This document shows, one piece after another, positions 27,276 to 34,893 of a DNA stretch of 64,000 nt. The stretch spans positions 316,682 to 380,681 of the forward strand of contig NZ_KE384157.1 in the NCBI RefSeq assembly GCF_000424285.1, given 5' to 3'. A program made the position numbers and the translations under genes. The stretch comes from Butyrivibrio sp. MB2005. Lineage in GTDB: Bacteria > Bacillota > Clostridia > Lachnospirales > Lachnospiraceae. The first letter of the stretch is position 1; the number at the start of each line of letters is the position of its first letter. The notes beneath the pieces were generated by a model. The model was given only the letters and a program-made list of their open reading frames with translations, did not search any database and had not been told where the DNA came from.

Positions 27276-27306
27276 AGCGAAGGAATTTCGCAAGCGAAAT
27301 CCTATT
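27276..27306. repeat. Palindromic repeat family 2, short copy in reverse orientation
   Basis: GCGAAGGAATTTCGCAAGCG (from 27277) followed by AAATCCTATTTTA is the reverse complement of the AATAGGATTTCGCTTGCGAA left end seen at 25388 and 26264. Only the end hairpin (TTTCGCAAGCGAAA, 27286-27299) is present. Confidence 0.6.
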
Positions 27307-27322
27307 TTATAGCCACTTTATC

Positions 27323-27745
27323 TTACTCTTCTTTTCCGCCTAAAGCGCGTTCCTTTGCTGTCTCAGCGGATGTCTTTTCCTGAGTCATTGTGCACTGTCC
27401 CTGGAATACTGCATTCTCATCGATAACAAGAACCTTGGCAGAAAGATCGCCAATCAGCTTTCCTGTGTCGCTTATCTCCACCTTACCTGTGGGTGCGCCA
27501 ACGTTACCCTGAATCTCACCTGCAAGGAAAAGGTTGGTAGCCGTAACTGCTCCTACGATCTTGGCTTCCTGACCTACGATAAGCGAGCCATTTACCGATA
27601 CATTACCGTTAATGGTTCCGTCAATTCTTGTTCCCTCTTTTGAGGTAAGCGGTCCGTCGATTACAGTACCCTGTGCAATTATTGTAGTGATCTGATCAAG
27701 GCCTGCATCAGCAGAATCTGATTTTCCATTACTAAAAAGTGCCAT
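27323..27745 (-). CDS. Bactofilin (polymer-forming cytoskeletal protein)
   Basis: A 140-residue beta-helical cytoskeletal protein. The core (about residues 20-110) has the repeating pattern 'IDGPLTSKEGTRIDGTINGNV', here split as IDGPLTSKEGTRIDG and TINGNVSVNG, followed by 'IVGAVTATNLFLAGEIQGNV'-type rungs. The tails are polar and disordered. Bactofilins form filaments without nucleotide and recruit cell-wall enzymes. The gene lies 12 bases downstream of a membrane LytM-like protein, the classic partner type. RBS AAGGAGG. Confidence 0.93.
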   Translation of the reverse strand: MALFSNGKSDSADAGLDQITTIIAQGTVIDGPLTSKEGTRIDGTINGNVSVNGSLIVGQEAKIVGAVTATNLFLAGEIQGNVGAPTGKVEISDTGKLIGDLSAKVLVIDENAVFQGQCTMTQEKTSAETAKERALGGKEE

Positions 27746-27757
27746 GATGTTTCCTCC

Positions 27758-28594
27758 TTAGCCGTTTATCTCTATCACATCTTCAGGATCAATAAATTTC
27801 CCATTATATTGAATCTGATATCCAATCTTGGTATTGTCTTCACCTATTATCATAAGTGTGGTAGTAGGTGTTACAGCATCTCCTTCATGAACCAGACTGT
27901 CTCCTGCATTCCTGTAAATAGAAACATAGCCGTTGCCGTGATCTATTGTGATGCTGTTGCCATATTTTATATCTCCGGCTACAGATGTAACAGTGCCTGA
28001 ACCTGCAGCTGTTATTGTAGCACCCTGTTCAGCTGTGATAATCAGAATCGGATCTCCGGTCTTAGGTTCTGATGCCTCTTCTCCTTCAGCATTCTCATCG
28101 CCTTCATCCTCAGCATCTTCATCAGTGTTCTCACTGGGCTCCTCTATTTCTGTGGAATTAGGATCATCCAGTGTACTGACCATTGATGCTGTTCCGTTAG
28201 AGACAGGAAGAAATGTAGGCATACTCGCCTCTTCTTCAGCGGCTGCTGTCTGAGCCTCAGCTTCTACCTTCCTGTTAAGTGCCATACTTAAGTCTGACAC
28301 CTCGCTCTCAAGCTCTGACCTCTCTGCCTCGATAGCTTTATTCTCAGCTTCTTTCTCCTCAATTTGGGATAAAAGAATGGCATTCTGCTGTTTTAAGGAT
28401 GATACTGTAATTGCAGAATGCACCAGAAAGCATATAAGCGCAACGATAATGCCAAATATTGAAAAAGCGATTACCTGCGTCGCAACATGCCCCAAATGGA
28501 AGCTTCCACTACTGCCGTCGGAATCACCGGATATTATCATAAAAGTATAATGCCTCTTATGCCGATGTTTCTTAGGCCTGTTGTTTTCACTCAT
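27758..28594 (-). CDS. Membrane-anchored coiled-coil protein with degenerate LytM (M23) domain
   Basis: A 278-residue protein: basic cytoplasmic start, one transmembrane helix (about residues 38-62), a coiled coil ('QIEEKEAENKAIEAERSELE'), an acidic Ser/Glu linker, and a C-terminal LytM-like fold. The LytM domain keeps 'YGNSITIDHGNGYVSIYRN', but the three zinc-binding positions (HxxxD and HxH) are absent, so it should not cut peptidoglycan; EnvC/NlpD-like regulators behave this way. Paired with bactofilin downstream, it may connect the filament to wall growth. ATG at 28594 has GGGGG 8 bases upstream; a TTG two codons earlier is less likely. Confidence 0.85.
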   Translation of the reverse strand: MSENNRPKKHRHKRHYTFMIISGDSDGSSGSFHLGHVATQVIAFSIFGIIVALICFLVHSAITVSSLKQQNAILLSQIEEKEAENKAIEAERSELESEVSDLSMALNRKVEAEAQTAAAEEEASMPTFLPVSNGTASMVSTLDDPNSTEIEEPSENTDEDAEDEGDENAEGEEASEPKTGDPILIITAEQGATITAAGSGTVTSVAGDIKYGNSITIDHGNGYVSIYRNAGDSLVHEGDAVTPTTTLMIIGEDNTKIGYQIQYNGKFIDPEDVIEING

Positions 28595-28702
28595 GGCCAA
28601 TCCCCCTCGAAATCATGTTAACATAATCGGATATTATTTGATTTATTTTGTTAACCTCACAAACAATTATAGTCTATTAGTTACTATTGTTACAATATTT
28701 TA

Positions 28703-29485
28703 TTAAAATGTACCGTTACAAGCTGCAATAACAGCATCTAACGAAAGACTTCCGCCAAATATTTCAAGGGCACTTCCAACAGTCACATCAAGCTTTCCTT
28801 TACCGTGATTGTAAAGATTCTTAAGGTCTGTAATGTCATGAACACCACCAGCATAGGTAACGGGAATCCTTCCCCAGTCGCCGAGGATATCCGCTATTAC
28901 TGTCTCAATTCCTGACTGTTTACCCTCTACATCCACAGCATGTACCAGAAATTCGTCGCAATAGGATGAAAGCTCATCAAGAGTCTCCTCGCATACCCGT
29001 ACCTTGGTTTCTTTCTGCCATCTGTCGGTAACGATATAATACTCGCCGTCTCTTGCCCGGCAGCTAAGATCAAGCACAAGCTTATCTTTTCCTACCGCAG
29101 TCACAAGCTTTTTAAGGTTCTCATAATTAATCTGTCCCCCCTTAAAAACATAGCTTGTTACGATCACATGACTGGCACCTGCATCAACGAACTCTCCGGC
29201 ATTTCCAGCAGTTATTCCTCCGCCTATCTGCATCGTCCCGCCCGCCTCTGCAAGAGCCTTCTTAGCCTGACTTACAGATGCTTCGTAATAAGGGCTGTCC
29301 TTTGCATTAAGAATGATTATATGTCCGCCTGTAAGGCTTTTATCTTTATATAAGTGCGCAAAAAAAGCAGCATCTTGTTCGGATACGAAATTCTCATACG
29401 CATAGTCTCCCGCATCGGAGAGACTTCCGCCAACGATCTGCTTTACTTTGCCATTATGTATATCTATACAAGGTCTGAATCTCAT
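28703..29485 (-). CDS. hisA: HisA, eukaryote-type ProFAR isomerase
   Basis: Isomerises ProFAR to PRFAR in histidine synthesis, 260 residues. It starts 'MRFRPCIDIHNGKVKQIVGG', the form seen in fungal and plant His6/HISN3, rather than the usual bacterial 'IPAIDLxxGKxVRLxxG'. 'LVLDLSCR' and 'VHAVDVEGKQSG' carry the second catalytic Asp region, and 'VTYAGGVHDI' and 'GSALEIFGG' are the phosphate loops. No other his genes are adjacent; it follows dapB by 4 bases. The next his step (HisF) releases AICAR, the substrate of the purine operon earlier in the window. Confidence 0.9.
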   Translation of the reverse strand: MRFRPCIDIHNGKVKQIVGGSLSDAGDYAYENFVSEQDAAFFAHLYKDKSLTGGHIIILNAKDSPYYEASVSQAKKALAEAGGTMQIGGGITAGNAGEFVDAGASHVIVTSYVFKGGQINYENLKKLVTAVGKDKLVLDLSCRARDGEYYIVTDRWQKETKVRVCEETLDELSSYCDEFLVHAVDVEGKQSGIETVIADILGDWGRIPVTYAGGVHDITDLKNLYNHGKGKLDVTVGSALEIFGGSLSLDAVIAACNGTF

Positions 29486-29489
29486 ACGA

Positions 29490-30245
29490 TCAACCTATAA
29501 CATCAGCCATGTCATATTTTCCGGCAGGCTTACCGGCAAGAAATCTTGCTGCTTCAAGGGCGCCCTTTGCAAAAACGCTTCTTGAATAAGCTCTGTGAGA
29601 TAAAGTGATAACCTCATCAGTGCCTGCAAAGATAACATCATGATCCCCGACGATTGTACCGCCGCGGACAGCTGATATGCCAATCTCCTTCTTGGGTCTC
29701 TTCTCTCTTCTGCCGCTTCTGTCATAAACATATTCGAACTCTTCGGGAAGTGCCTCTTTAATGCTGTCCGCAAGAGCAATAGCGGTTCCGCTGGGTGCAT
29801 CGAGCTTCTGATTGTGGTGTTTCTCAACGATTTCAATATCAAAGCCTGCTGCAGAAAGAACAGGTGAGATCTCAGAGAGCACCTTCATCAGCATGTTAAT
29901 GCCAACCGACATATTGGCAGACTTAAGAACAGCTACCTCTTTGGATGCACTATCCACATGAGCAAGCTGCTCCTCAGAAAGGCCTGTAGTACAAAGCACT
30001 ACGGGCATATTCTTTTTTGCGCATACATCAAGAAGATTATCCACTGCTGAAGCGGTAGAAAAATCTATAACAACATCTGCGTCTATATCACATTTCTCGA
30101 TTGAATCAAAAACAGGGAAGCTGTAGGTATTCTCACCAAAAGCATCCACACCTGCAACAATCTCAAGATCCTCGTAAGCTGCTGCAAGATCAACTATTAC
30201 ATGTCCCATACGGCCATTGCAGCCGTGCATTATTGCTCTTACCAC
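29490..30245 (-). CDS. dapB: DapB, 4-hydroxy-tetrahydrodipicolinate reductase
   Basis: NAD(P)H-dependent reductase in the lysine/meso-DAP pathway, 251 residues. N-terminal Rossmann 'GCNGRMGHVI', central 'FSTASA', the signature 'VEKHHNQKLDAPSGTA' with catalytic His and Lys, and 'GTIVGDHDVIFAG'. It starts at GTG (30245) with GGGAGG 7 bases upstream and lies 3 bases behind dapA. Confidence 0.97.
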   Translation of the reverse strand: MVRAIMHGCNGRMGHVIVDLAAAYEDLEIVAGVDAFGENTYSFPVFDSIEKCDIDADVVIDFSTASAVDNLLDVCAKKNMPVVLCTTGLSEEQLAHVDSASKEVAVLKSANMSVGINMLMKVLSEISPVLSAAGFDIEIVEKHHNQKLDAPSGTAIALADSIKEALPEEFEYVYDRSGRREKRPKKEIGISAVRGGTIVGDHDVIFAGTDEVITLSHRAYSRSVFAKGALEAARFLAGKPAGKYDMADVIG

Positions 30246-30248
30246 AAC

Positions 30249-31133
30249 TTACCTCCCAAGAAATTTATTAAGCTCTGCCTCAAGTACCTTGCGATTAGCC
30301 TCCGTGATAGTAGTAAGAGGGAGGCGAAGCGGTCCTGCTGCAAAACCTATCATCTCGAGAGCCGCCTTAACAGGAATAGGATTAACCTCTGAGAAAAGCG
30401 CATCAACAAGAGGAAGTGCCTTAAGCTGTATCTCACGTGCTCCGGCAAAATCACCCTCTAAAGCTTTCATACACATATCATGTGTCTGTCTGGGTGCTAC
30501 GTTGGATAATACAGAGATTACACCGATACCGCCAAGTGACATGATCGGAACAACCAGTCCGTCCTCACCTGAATATAAATCAATGCATCCCTCTGCAAGC
30601 TGCATCATCTTAGCAGTCTGAGCAAGGTTGCCTGTAGCATCCTTGATACCAACGATATTATCTACATCCTTACACATTCGAACAGCTGTCTCAGGCTGAA
30701 TATTCACGCCTGTTCTGCTGGGGACATTATAGAGGATAACAGGAATATCGATTGCCTTAGCTACTGCTGTGAAGTGCTCGATAAGTCCGCCCTGTGTAGC
30801 TTTGTTGTAGTAAGGAGTAACTGACAAAACAGCGTCAGCTCCATGCTTTGCGGCATCTTCTGAAAGCTCTACTGCAGTCTGAGTGCAGTTAGAACCTGCT
30901 CCTGCGATAACCGGAACTCTCTTATTTACGTAATCTATGCAGTATCTTACTACTTCCTTATGCTCCTCTTCTGTCATGGTAGCACTCTCGCCTGTAGTAC
31001 CGCATACTATGATGGCATCTGTTCCATTGTCGATCTGAAAATCGATGAGTCTTGCGAACTCGTCATAATTAACAGATCCATCCCCATTAAAAGGTGTCGC
31101 TATCGCAACACCGGCTCCCTTAAATACAGCCAT
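30249..31133 (-). CDS. dapA: DapA, 4-hydroxy-tetrahydrodipicolinate synthase
   Basis: Condenses pyruvate with aspartate semialdehyde as the first committed step to lysine and meso-DAP. The 294-residue TIM barrel has 'GTTGESATMTEEEH', 'YNVPSRTGVN' with the catalytic Tyr, and 'VGIKDATGN' with the Schiff-base Lys. 'SGEDGLVVPIMSLGGIGVIS' is typical. RBS AAAGGGAG. The leader to the small upstream gene is only 11 bases, so no lysine riboswitch fits there. Confidence 0.98.
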   Translation of the reverse strand: MAVFKGAGVAIATPFNGDGSVNYDEFARLIDFQIDNGTDAIIVCGTTGESATMTEEEHKEVVRYCIDYVNKRVPVIAGAGSNCTQTAVELSEDAAKHGADAVLSVTPYYNKATQGGLIEHFTAVAKAIDIPVILYNVPSRTGVNIQPETAVRMCKDVDNIVGIKDATGNLAQTAKMMQLAEGCIDLYSGEDGLVVPIMSLGGIGVISVLSNVAPRQTHDMCMKALEGDFAGAREIQLKALPLVDALFSEVNPIPVKAALEMIGFAAGPLRLPLTTITEANRKVLEAELNKFLGR

Positions 31134-31144
31134 AATATCTCCCT

Positions 31145-31318
31145 TTACTTCATTCCCTCCCAGAATCTTTCTCTTTCTGTGAAAGCAATGGTATTGTCCT
31201 CGGAAATCTCAGCCTTAGGCTTTTTCTCAACCTTGCCTGATTTTTCCAGATTAAGTTCTTCTTCTGAAGAAATACCTTTTTCTTTGTGTGCTCCAAAAAG
31301 TTCATCAATAACTGTCAT
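31145..31318 (-). CDS. Small charged protein ahead of dapA, unknown function
   Basis: A 57-residue soluble, highly charged protein starting 'MTVIDELFGAHKEKGISSEE' and ending 'FTERERFWEGMK'. The ATG at 31318 has AGAGGGGG 8 bases upstream; the open frame extends 12 codons further without support. It is the first gene of a run with dapA, dapB and hisA. No family is recognised. Confidence 0.6.
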   Translation of the reverse strand: MTVIDELFGAHKEKGISSEEELNLEKSGKVEKKPKAEISEDNTIAFTERERFWEGMK

Positions 31319-31427
31319 AATAATTACCCCCTCTTTTTGGCTTACTCCAGCCATAATATAAACTAGTTAAGTACTTTTTAGCATTTCTTCTTTATTAAGT
31401 TGTCAACTTTATTATAACAAATACTAA

Positions 31428-31480
31428 GTCCGCGGAGTAGATTTGGCAAGAAAAATCTGAAAAATCTCCCTCTCGCGGAC
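31428..31480. other. Long imperfect hairpin in the intergenic region upstream of the dap run
   Basis: GTCCGCG (31428-31434) and CGCGGAC (31474-31480) close a hairpin that continues inward with GAG-AGATTT/AAATCT-CTC pairing (few interruptions). There is no clear T run on the minus strand, so it is not a standard terminator for the 31556 gene. The 237-base gap (31319-31555) holds no gene. On the minus strand a TTGACA lies at 31401-31406 reverse complement, but no good -10 follows at 17 bases. Confidence 0.4.
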
Positions 31481-31555
31481 ATTTGTTTTAGCGGTATTAA
31501 TTTACATCAATTATACTATTGATTCATTTTAAGAATAAAAAAAAATCAAACGATT

Positions 31556-32029
31556 TCAATTGTCATCAAGGAACTTCATGCCGTCATTACCTTTCTTGAT
31601 GACTATCTCTGTAGCAATACCTTTGACATTCTGTTTTCTGGTCATCTTAAGACATCTGGGGCAGAGCTTACCGATCGCAGTAGGTGTTCCGCAAATCTCA
31701 CAGTAATTGCCCATGATAACATCCCTCATGGAGTTATCGTCCTTGTACTGAATGCGTCCCTGCTTTATCCAATCGTTTACCTTGCTCAGCGGAATGTTGA
31801 ATTTCTTGGCAACATCATAATCCTTGACATCATCATTCTCACGAATGTAGTCCTTAACCTTATAAAACAGCTCCTGATCGGTACACATAGGGCACAAATC
31901 CGTCTTATTCTCACGAAAAAGACGCCTGCCGCACTGCATGCAGACTCTTGTGTCATTCAAGGATCTGTTTATCATCTCTGAATTCAGGTAATTATTTAAT
32001 TTCTGAAGGTCTTTATTATTTGCATCCAT
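31556..32029 (-). CDS. Zinc-finger / helix-turn-helix protein, YvyF-like
   Basis: A 157-residue soluble protein with two zinc ribbons around a small helical domain. The first is 'CMQCGRR' with 'LCPMC' (about residues 30-49); the second is 'CEICGTP' with 'LCPRC' (about 109-124). Between them 'VAKKFNIPLSKVNDWIKQGR' looks like a MerR/excisionase-type helix-turn-helix. This architecture matches the YvyF/TIGR03826 proteins, often found in flagellar operons, but no flagellar gene is here. No ribosome binding site is apparent before the ATG. It follows typA on the same strand, after a terminator. Confidence 0.65.
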   Translation of the reverse strand: MDANNKDLQKLNNYLNSEMINRSLNDTRVCMQCGRRLFRENKTDLCPMCTDQELFYKVKDYIRENDDVKDYDVAKKFNIPLSKVNDWIKQGRIQYKDDNSMRDVIMGNYCEICGTPTAIGKLCPRCLKMTRKQNVKGIATEIVIKKGNDGMKFLDDN

Positions 32030-32079
32030 AATAATATTTTAAATCATTTATATCAAAAAATAAATATTGTCAGTTTGTC

Positions 32080-32111
32080 AAAAGACCGCCTGCATGCCTG
32101 TGCAGACGGTC
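32080..32111 (-). terminator. Intrinsic terminator of typA
   Basis: On the minus strand GACCGTCTGCA pairs with TGCAGGCGGTC around a six-base loop, one G-T pair, followed by TTTT. It lies 57 bases beyond the typA stop. Confidence 0.8.
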
Positions 32112-32167
32112 CCCAAATGTTAATTTTATCGCTTCATTTTCAGAAGCAGAAATCCTCCGAATAAAGA

Positions 32168-34009
32168 TTATTTCTTGTTCTTCGCAGCAAAGCCTGCTCT
32201 CTTACGAAGAGTAGGATCAAGAATCTTCTTACGGATACGAAGAGTAAGAGGTGTTACCTCCAAAAGCTCATCAGTATCAATGAAGTCGATACTCTGCTCC
32301 AGAGACATGATCCTCGGAGGAACAAGTCTTAAAGCTTCATCAGAAGAAGATGTTCTTGTGTTGGTGAGGTGCTTGGTCTTGCAGACATTAACCTCGATAT
32401 CCTCTGATTTTCCTGAAGAACCGATTACCATACCGGAGTAAACCTTGTCTCCAGGGCTGATGAAGAGCTGTCCGCGCTCCTGAGCATTGAAAAGTCCGTA
32501 TGTAACAGCTTCTCCTGACTCGAAGGCGATAAGTGAACCCTGCTTACGATAAGAGATATCCCCCTTATAAGGTGCATATCCATCAAAAATAGTATTCATG
32601 ATACCGTTACCCTTGGTATCTGTCATGAACTCACCTCTGTAACCGATAAGTCCTCTTGAAGGGATAAGGAACTCAAGACGTGTATAACCACCGTTTGCAA
32701 GTCCCATGTTGATCATCTCACCCTTTCTCTCACCAAGCTTCTGGATAACGCTTCCTGAGAATTCTTCAGGAACATCGATGTAGCACTTCTCCATGGGCTC
32801 AAGCTTCTTGCCGTTCTCATCAGTCTTGTAGATAACCTCAGCCTTACTTACAGCAAACTCATAGCCCTCACGGCGCATGGTCTCAATAAGAACTGAAAGG
32901 TGAAGCTCACCACGTCCTGAAACCTTGAAGGTCTCTGTGGTCTCTGTATCCTCTACTCTAAGTGAAACGTCAGTGTTAAGCTCCTTATAGAGGCGATCAC
33001 GAAGGTGTCTTGATGTTACATACTTACCTTCCTGACCCGCAAGAGGTGAATCATTTACTATAAAGTTCATTGAAATTGTGGGCTCAGATATCTTCTGGAA
33101 AGGAATAGCATTCTGCTCATCTACTGCGCAAAGCGTATCACCGATCTTGATATCATCAATACCGGAAACTGCAACGATAGCACCGATTCCGGCCTCCTGA
33201 ACCTCAACCTTGCCAAGGCCTTCAAACTCATAGAGCTTGCTTACCTTAGTCTTGATGCATCTGTCAGGCTCATGGTGGTTAACGATAACAACCTCCTGAT
33301 TAACCTTAAGTCTGCCGTTATCAATCTTACCAACACCGATACGGCCAACGTATTCGTTGTAATCGATAGTACTGATAAGCATCTGTGTACCTGCATCGGG
33401 ATCGCCCACAGGAGCAGGAATGTAATTGATAATTGTATCAAGAAGAGGCTTAAGATCACTTCCGGGCTCATCAAGAGACATGGAGGATGTTCCTGCCTTG
33501 GCTGATGCAAATACGAAAGGACAGTCAAGCTGCTTATCATCTGCACCAAGATCAAGAAGAAGCTCAAGTACCTCATCTATAACTTCGTTTGGACGGGCTT
33601 CGGGTCTGTCGATCTTGTTGATACATACGATAACAGGAAGTCCAAGCTCCATAGCCTTACCAAGAACGAATTTGGTCTGGGGCATCGCACCTTCAAAAGC
33701 ATCAACGACAAGAATAACGCCGTTAACCATCTTAAGTACACGCTCTACCTCGCCGCCAAAATCAGCATGGCCGGGAGTATCTATAATATTGATCTTAATA
33801 TCTTTATATGTAATAGCTGTATTCTTGGACATGATCGTGATTCCACGTTCACGCTCGATGTCACCTGAGTCCATGACTCTCTCTACGACGTCCTGACCCT
33901 CACGAAAAACACCGCTCTGGCGAAGAAGACCGTCTACAAGTGTGGTCTTACCATGATCAACGTGAGCTATGATCGCTACATTTCTGACATCGTTTCTAGT
34001 CTGTTTCAT
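32168..34009 (-). CDS. typA: TypA/BipA ribosome-associated GTPase
   Basis: Translational GTPase that helps 50S assembly and stress adaptation, 613 residues. The EF-G-like GTPase domain carries G1 'AHVDHGKTTL', G2/G3 'RGITI' and 'DTPGHADF', and G4 'NKIDRPEARP'. BipA-specific C-terminal features include 'SRGLIGYRGEF', 'GNGIMNTIFDGYAPYKG', 'LFNAQERGQLFI' and 'KTKHLTNTR'. RBS ACGGAGGA 7 bases from the ATG. Monocistronic by its own terminator. Confidence 0.98.
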   Translation of the reverse strand: MKQTRNDVRNVAIIAHVDHGKTTLVDGLLRQSGVFREGQDVVERVMDSGDIERERGITIMSKNTAITYKDIKINIIDTPGHADFGGEVERVLKMVNGVILVVDAFEGAMPQTKFVLGKAMELGLPVIVCINKIDRPEARPNEVIDEVLELLLDLGADDKQLDCPFVFASAKAGTSSMSLDEPGSDLKPLLDTIINYIPAPVGDPDAGTQMLISTIDYNEYVGRIGVGKIDNGRLKVNQEVVIVNHHEPDRCIKTKVSKLYEFEGLGKVEVQEAGIGAIVAVSGIDDIKIGDTLCAVDEQNAIPFQKISEPTISMNFIVNDSPLAGQEGKYVTSRHLRDRLYKELNTDVSLRVEDTETTETFKVSGRGELHLSVLIETMRREGYEFAVSKAEVIYKTDENGKKLEPMEKCYIDVPEEFSGSVIQKLGERKGEMINMGLANGGYTRLEFLIPSRGLIGYRGEFMTDTKGNGIMNTIFDGYAPYKGDISYRKQGSLIAFESGEAVTYGLFNAQERGQLFISPGDKVYSGMVIGSSGKSEDIEVNVCKTKHLTNTRTSSSDEALRLVPPRIMSLEQSIDFIDTDELLEVTPLTLRIRKKILDPTLRKRAGFAAKNKK

Positions 34010-34133
34010 TATATTCCTCCGTTAAATATTAACCTATCTTCAAAACTCACATAGTATAGCACGTGATTTTTCCATATTCAAGAAAATAAAAGAAAAGAAA
34101 GTATTAATAAAGAAGAAAAAGGCTCATCCGCAA

Positions 34134-34766
34134 TTAAAACGGATAATAGCCTTCTTCTGTCTTTTCTATATTAATTTTGCCCTCAGTTTTCTGAGTGAGC
34201 CCGTCGGTTATGCGCTGCGAATCCTCACCTCGTACCACGATATCGTACTCCACCTTGTCGGTATAGGTCTCATTCATGAGTGGAATCTCTTCCTGCCTTA
34301 AGTAATACTGAATGTTGTTAACAAGATTGTAGTCGGCAGTAAGATGGAATTTACTTCCATATATCATCTCACCGATAGAAGATGCCGCCAGTCCTGCCTG
34401 AGCTGCCTGTGTGTAAGCTCTTACAAGGCCTCCTGTTCCAAGAAGCACTCCTCCAAAATAACGGGTTACTACTATTAAAATATTGGTAACTCCTGCGCCT
34501 TTTATCACTTCAAGGATCGGTTTCCCGGCAGTCCCTGAAGGCTCTCCGTTATCAGAGCACCTTGATATTCCTGAATCTGCGCCAATCACAAAGGCATAGC
34601 AATTATGCCTCGCATCCCAGTATTTTTTCTGAAGCTCAGCGATTTTGGCTTCTGCTTCTTCCGTTGAATTCACAGAAAAAACAGACCCGATAAATCGTGA
34701 TTTTTTCTCTACTATTTCGCCTGTGCCCTCAGCTGTAACGACACGGTAACTTGCTTTGTTTTCCAT
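34134..34766 (-). CDS. YigZ/IMPACT-family protein
   Basis: A 210-residue protein. The IMPACT N-terminal domain has 'KKSRFIGSVFSVNS', 'YWDARHNCYAFVIG', 'CSDNGEPSGTAGKPILEVI' and 'VTRYFGGVLLGTGGLVRAY', followed by a ferredoxin-like C-terminal (DUF1949) domain. Eukaryotic homologues regulate Gcn2; the bacterial role is not settled. Divergent from the PBP gene. RBS AGGAAA. Confidence 0.93.
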   Translation of the reverse strand: MENKASYRVVTAEGTGEIVEKKSRFIGSVFSVNSTEEAEAKIAELQKKYWDARHNCYAFVIGADSGISRCSDNGEPSGTAGKPILEVIKGAGVTNILIVVTRYFGGVLLGTGGLVRAYTQAAQAGLAASSIGEMIYGSKFHLTADYNLVNNIQYYLRQEEIPLMNETYTDKVEYDIVVRGEDSQRITDGLTQKTEGKINIEKTEEGYYPF

Positions 34767-34781
34767 CGTATTTCCTATTCT

Positions 34782-34810
34782 TTGATAGTCTAAGTCTAAT
34801 CTGTTATAAT
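34782..34810 (+). promoter_or_regulatory. Sigma-A promoter of the class A PBP gene
   Basis: TTGATA (34782-34787) and TATAAT (34805-34810) are separated by exactly 17 bases, giving a leader of about 75 bases before the ATG at 34894. Confidence 0.8.
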
Positions 34811-34893
34811 AGTGTGATATTATGGATTGAATATGTCAATCACTAACATCATATATGATTTTAGCAAAAAGTAATAGACTAGCGGAGGATAAT

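Noticed and set aside
27758..28594. Active M23 endopeptidase
   Set aside because: All three expected zinc-ligand positions are missing.
31134..31144. Lysine riboswitch in front of dapA
   Set aside because: Only 11 bases separate dapA from the upstream small gene, and no lysine aptamer is seen before that gene either.
31401..31406. Promoter with TTGACA for the dap run
   Set aside because: No acceptable -10 lies 16-18 bases downstream on the minus strand.
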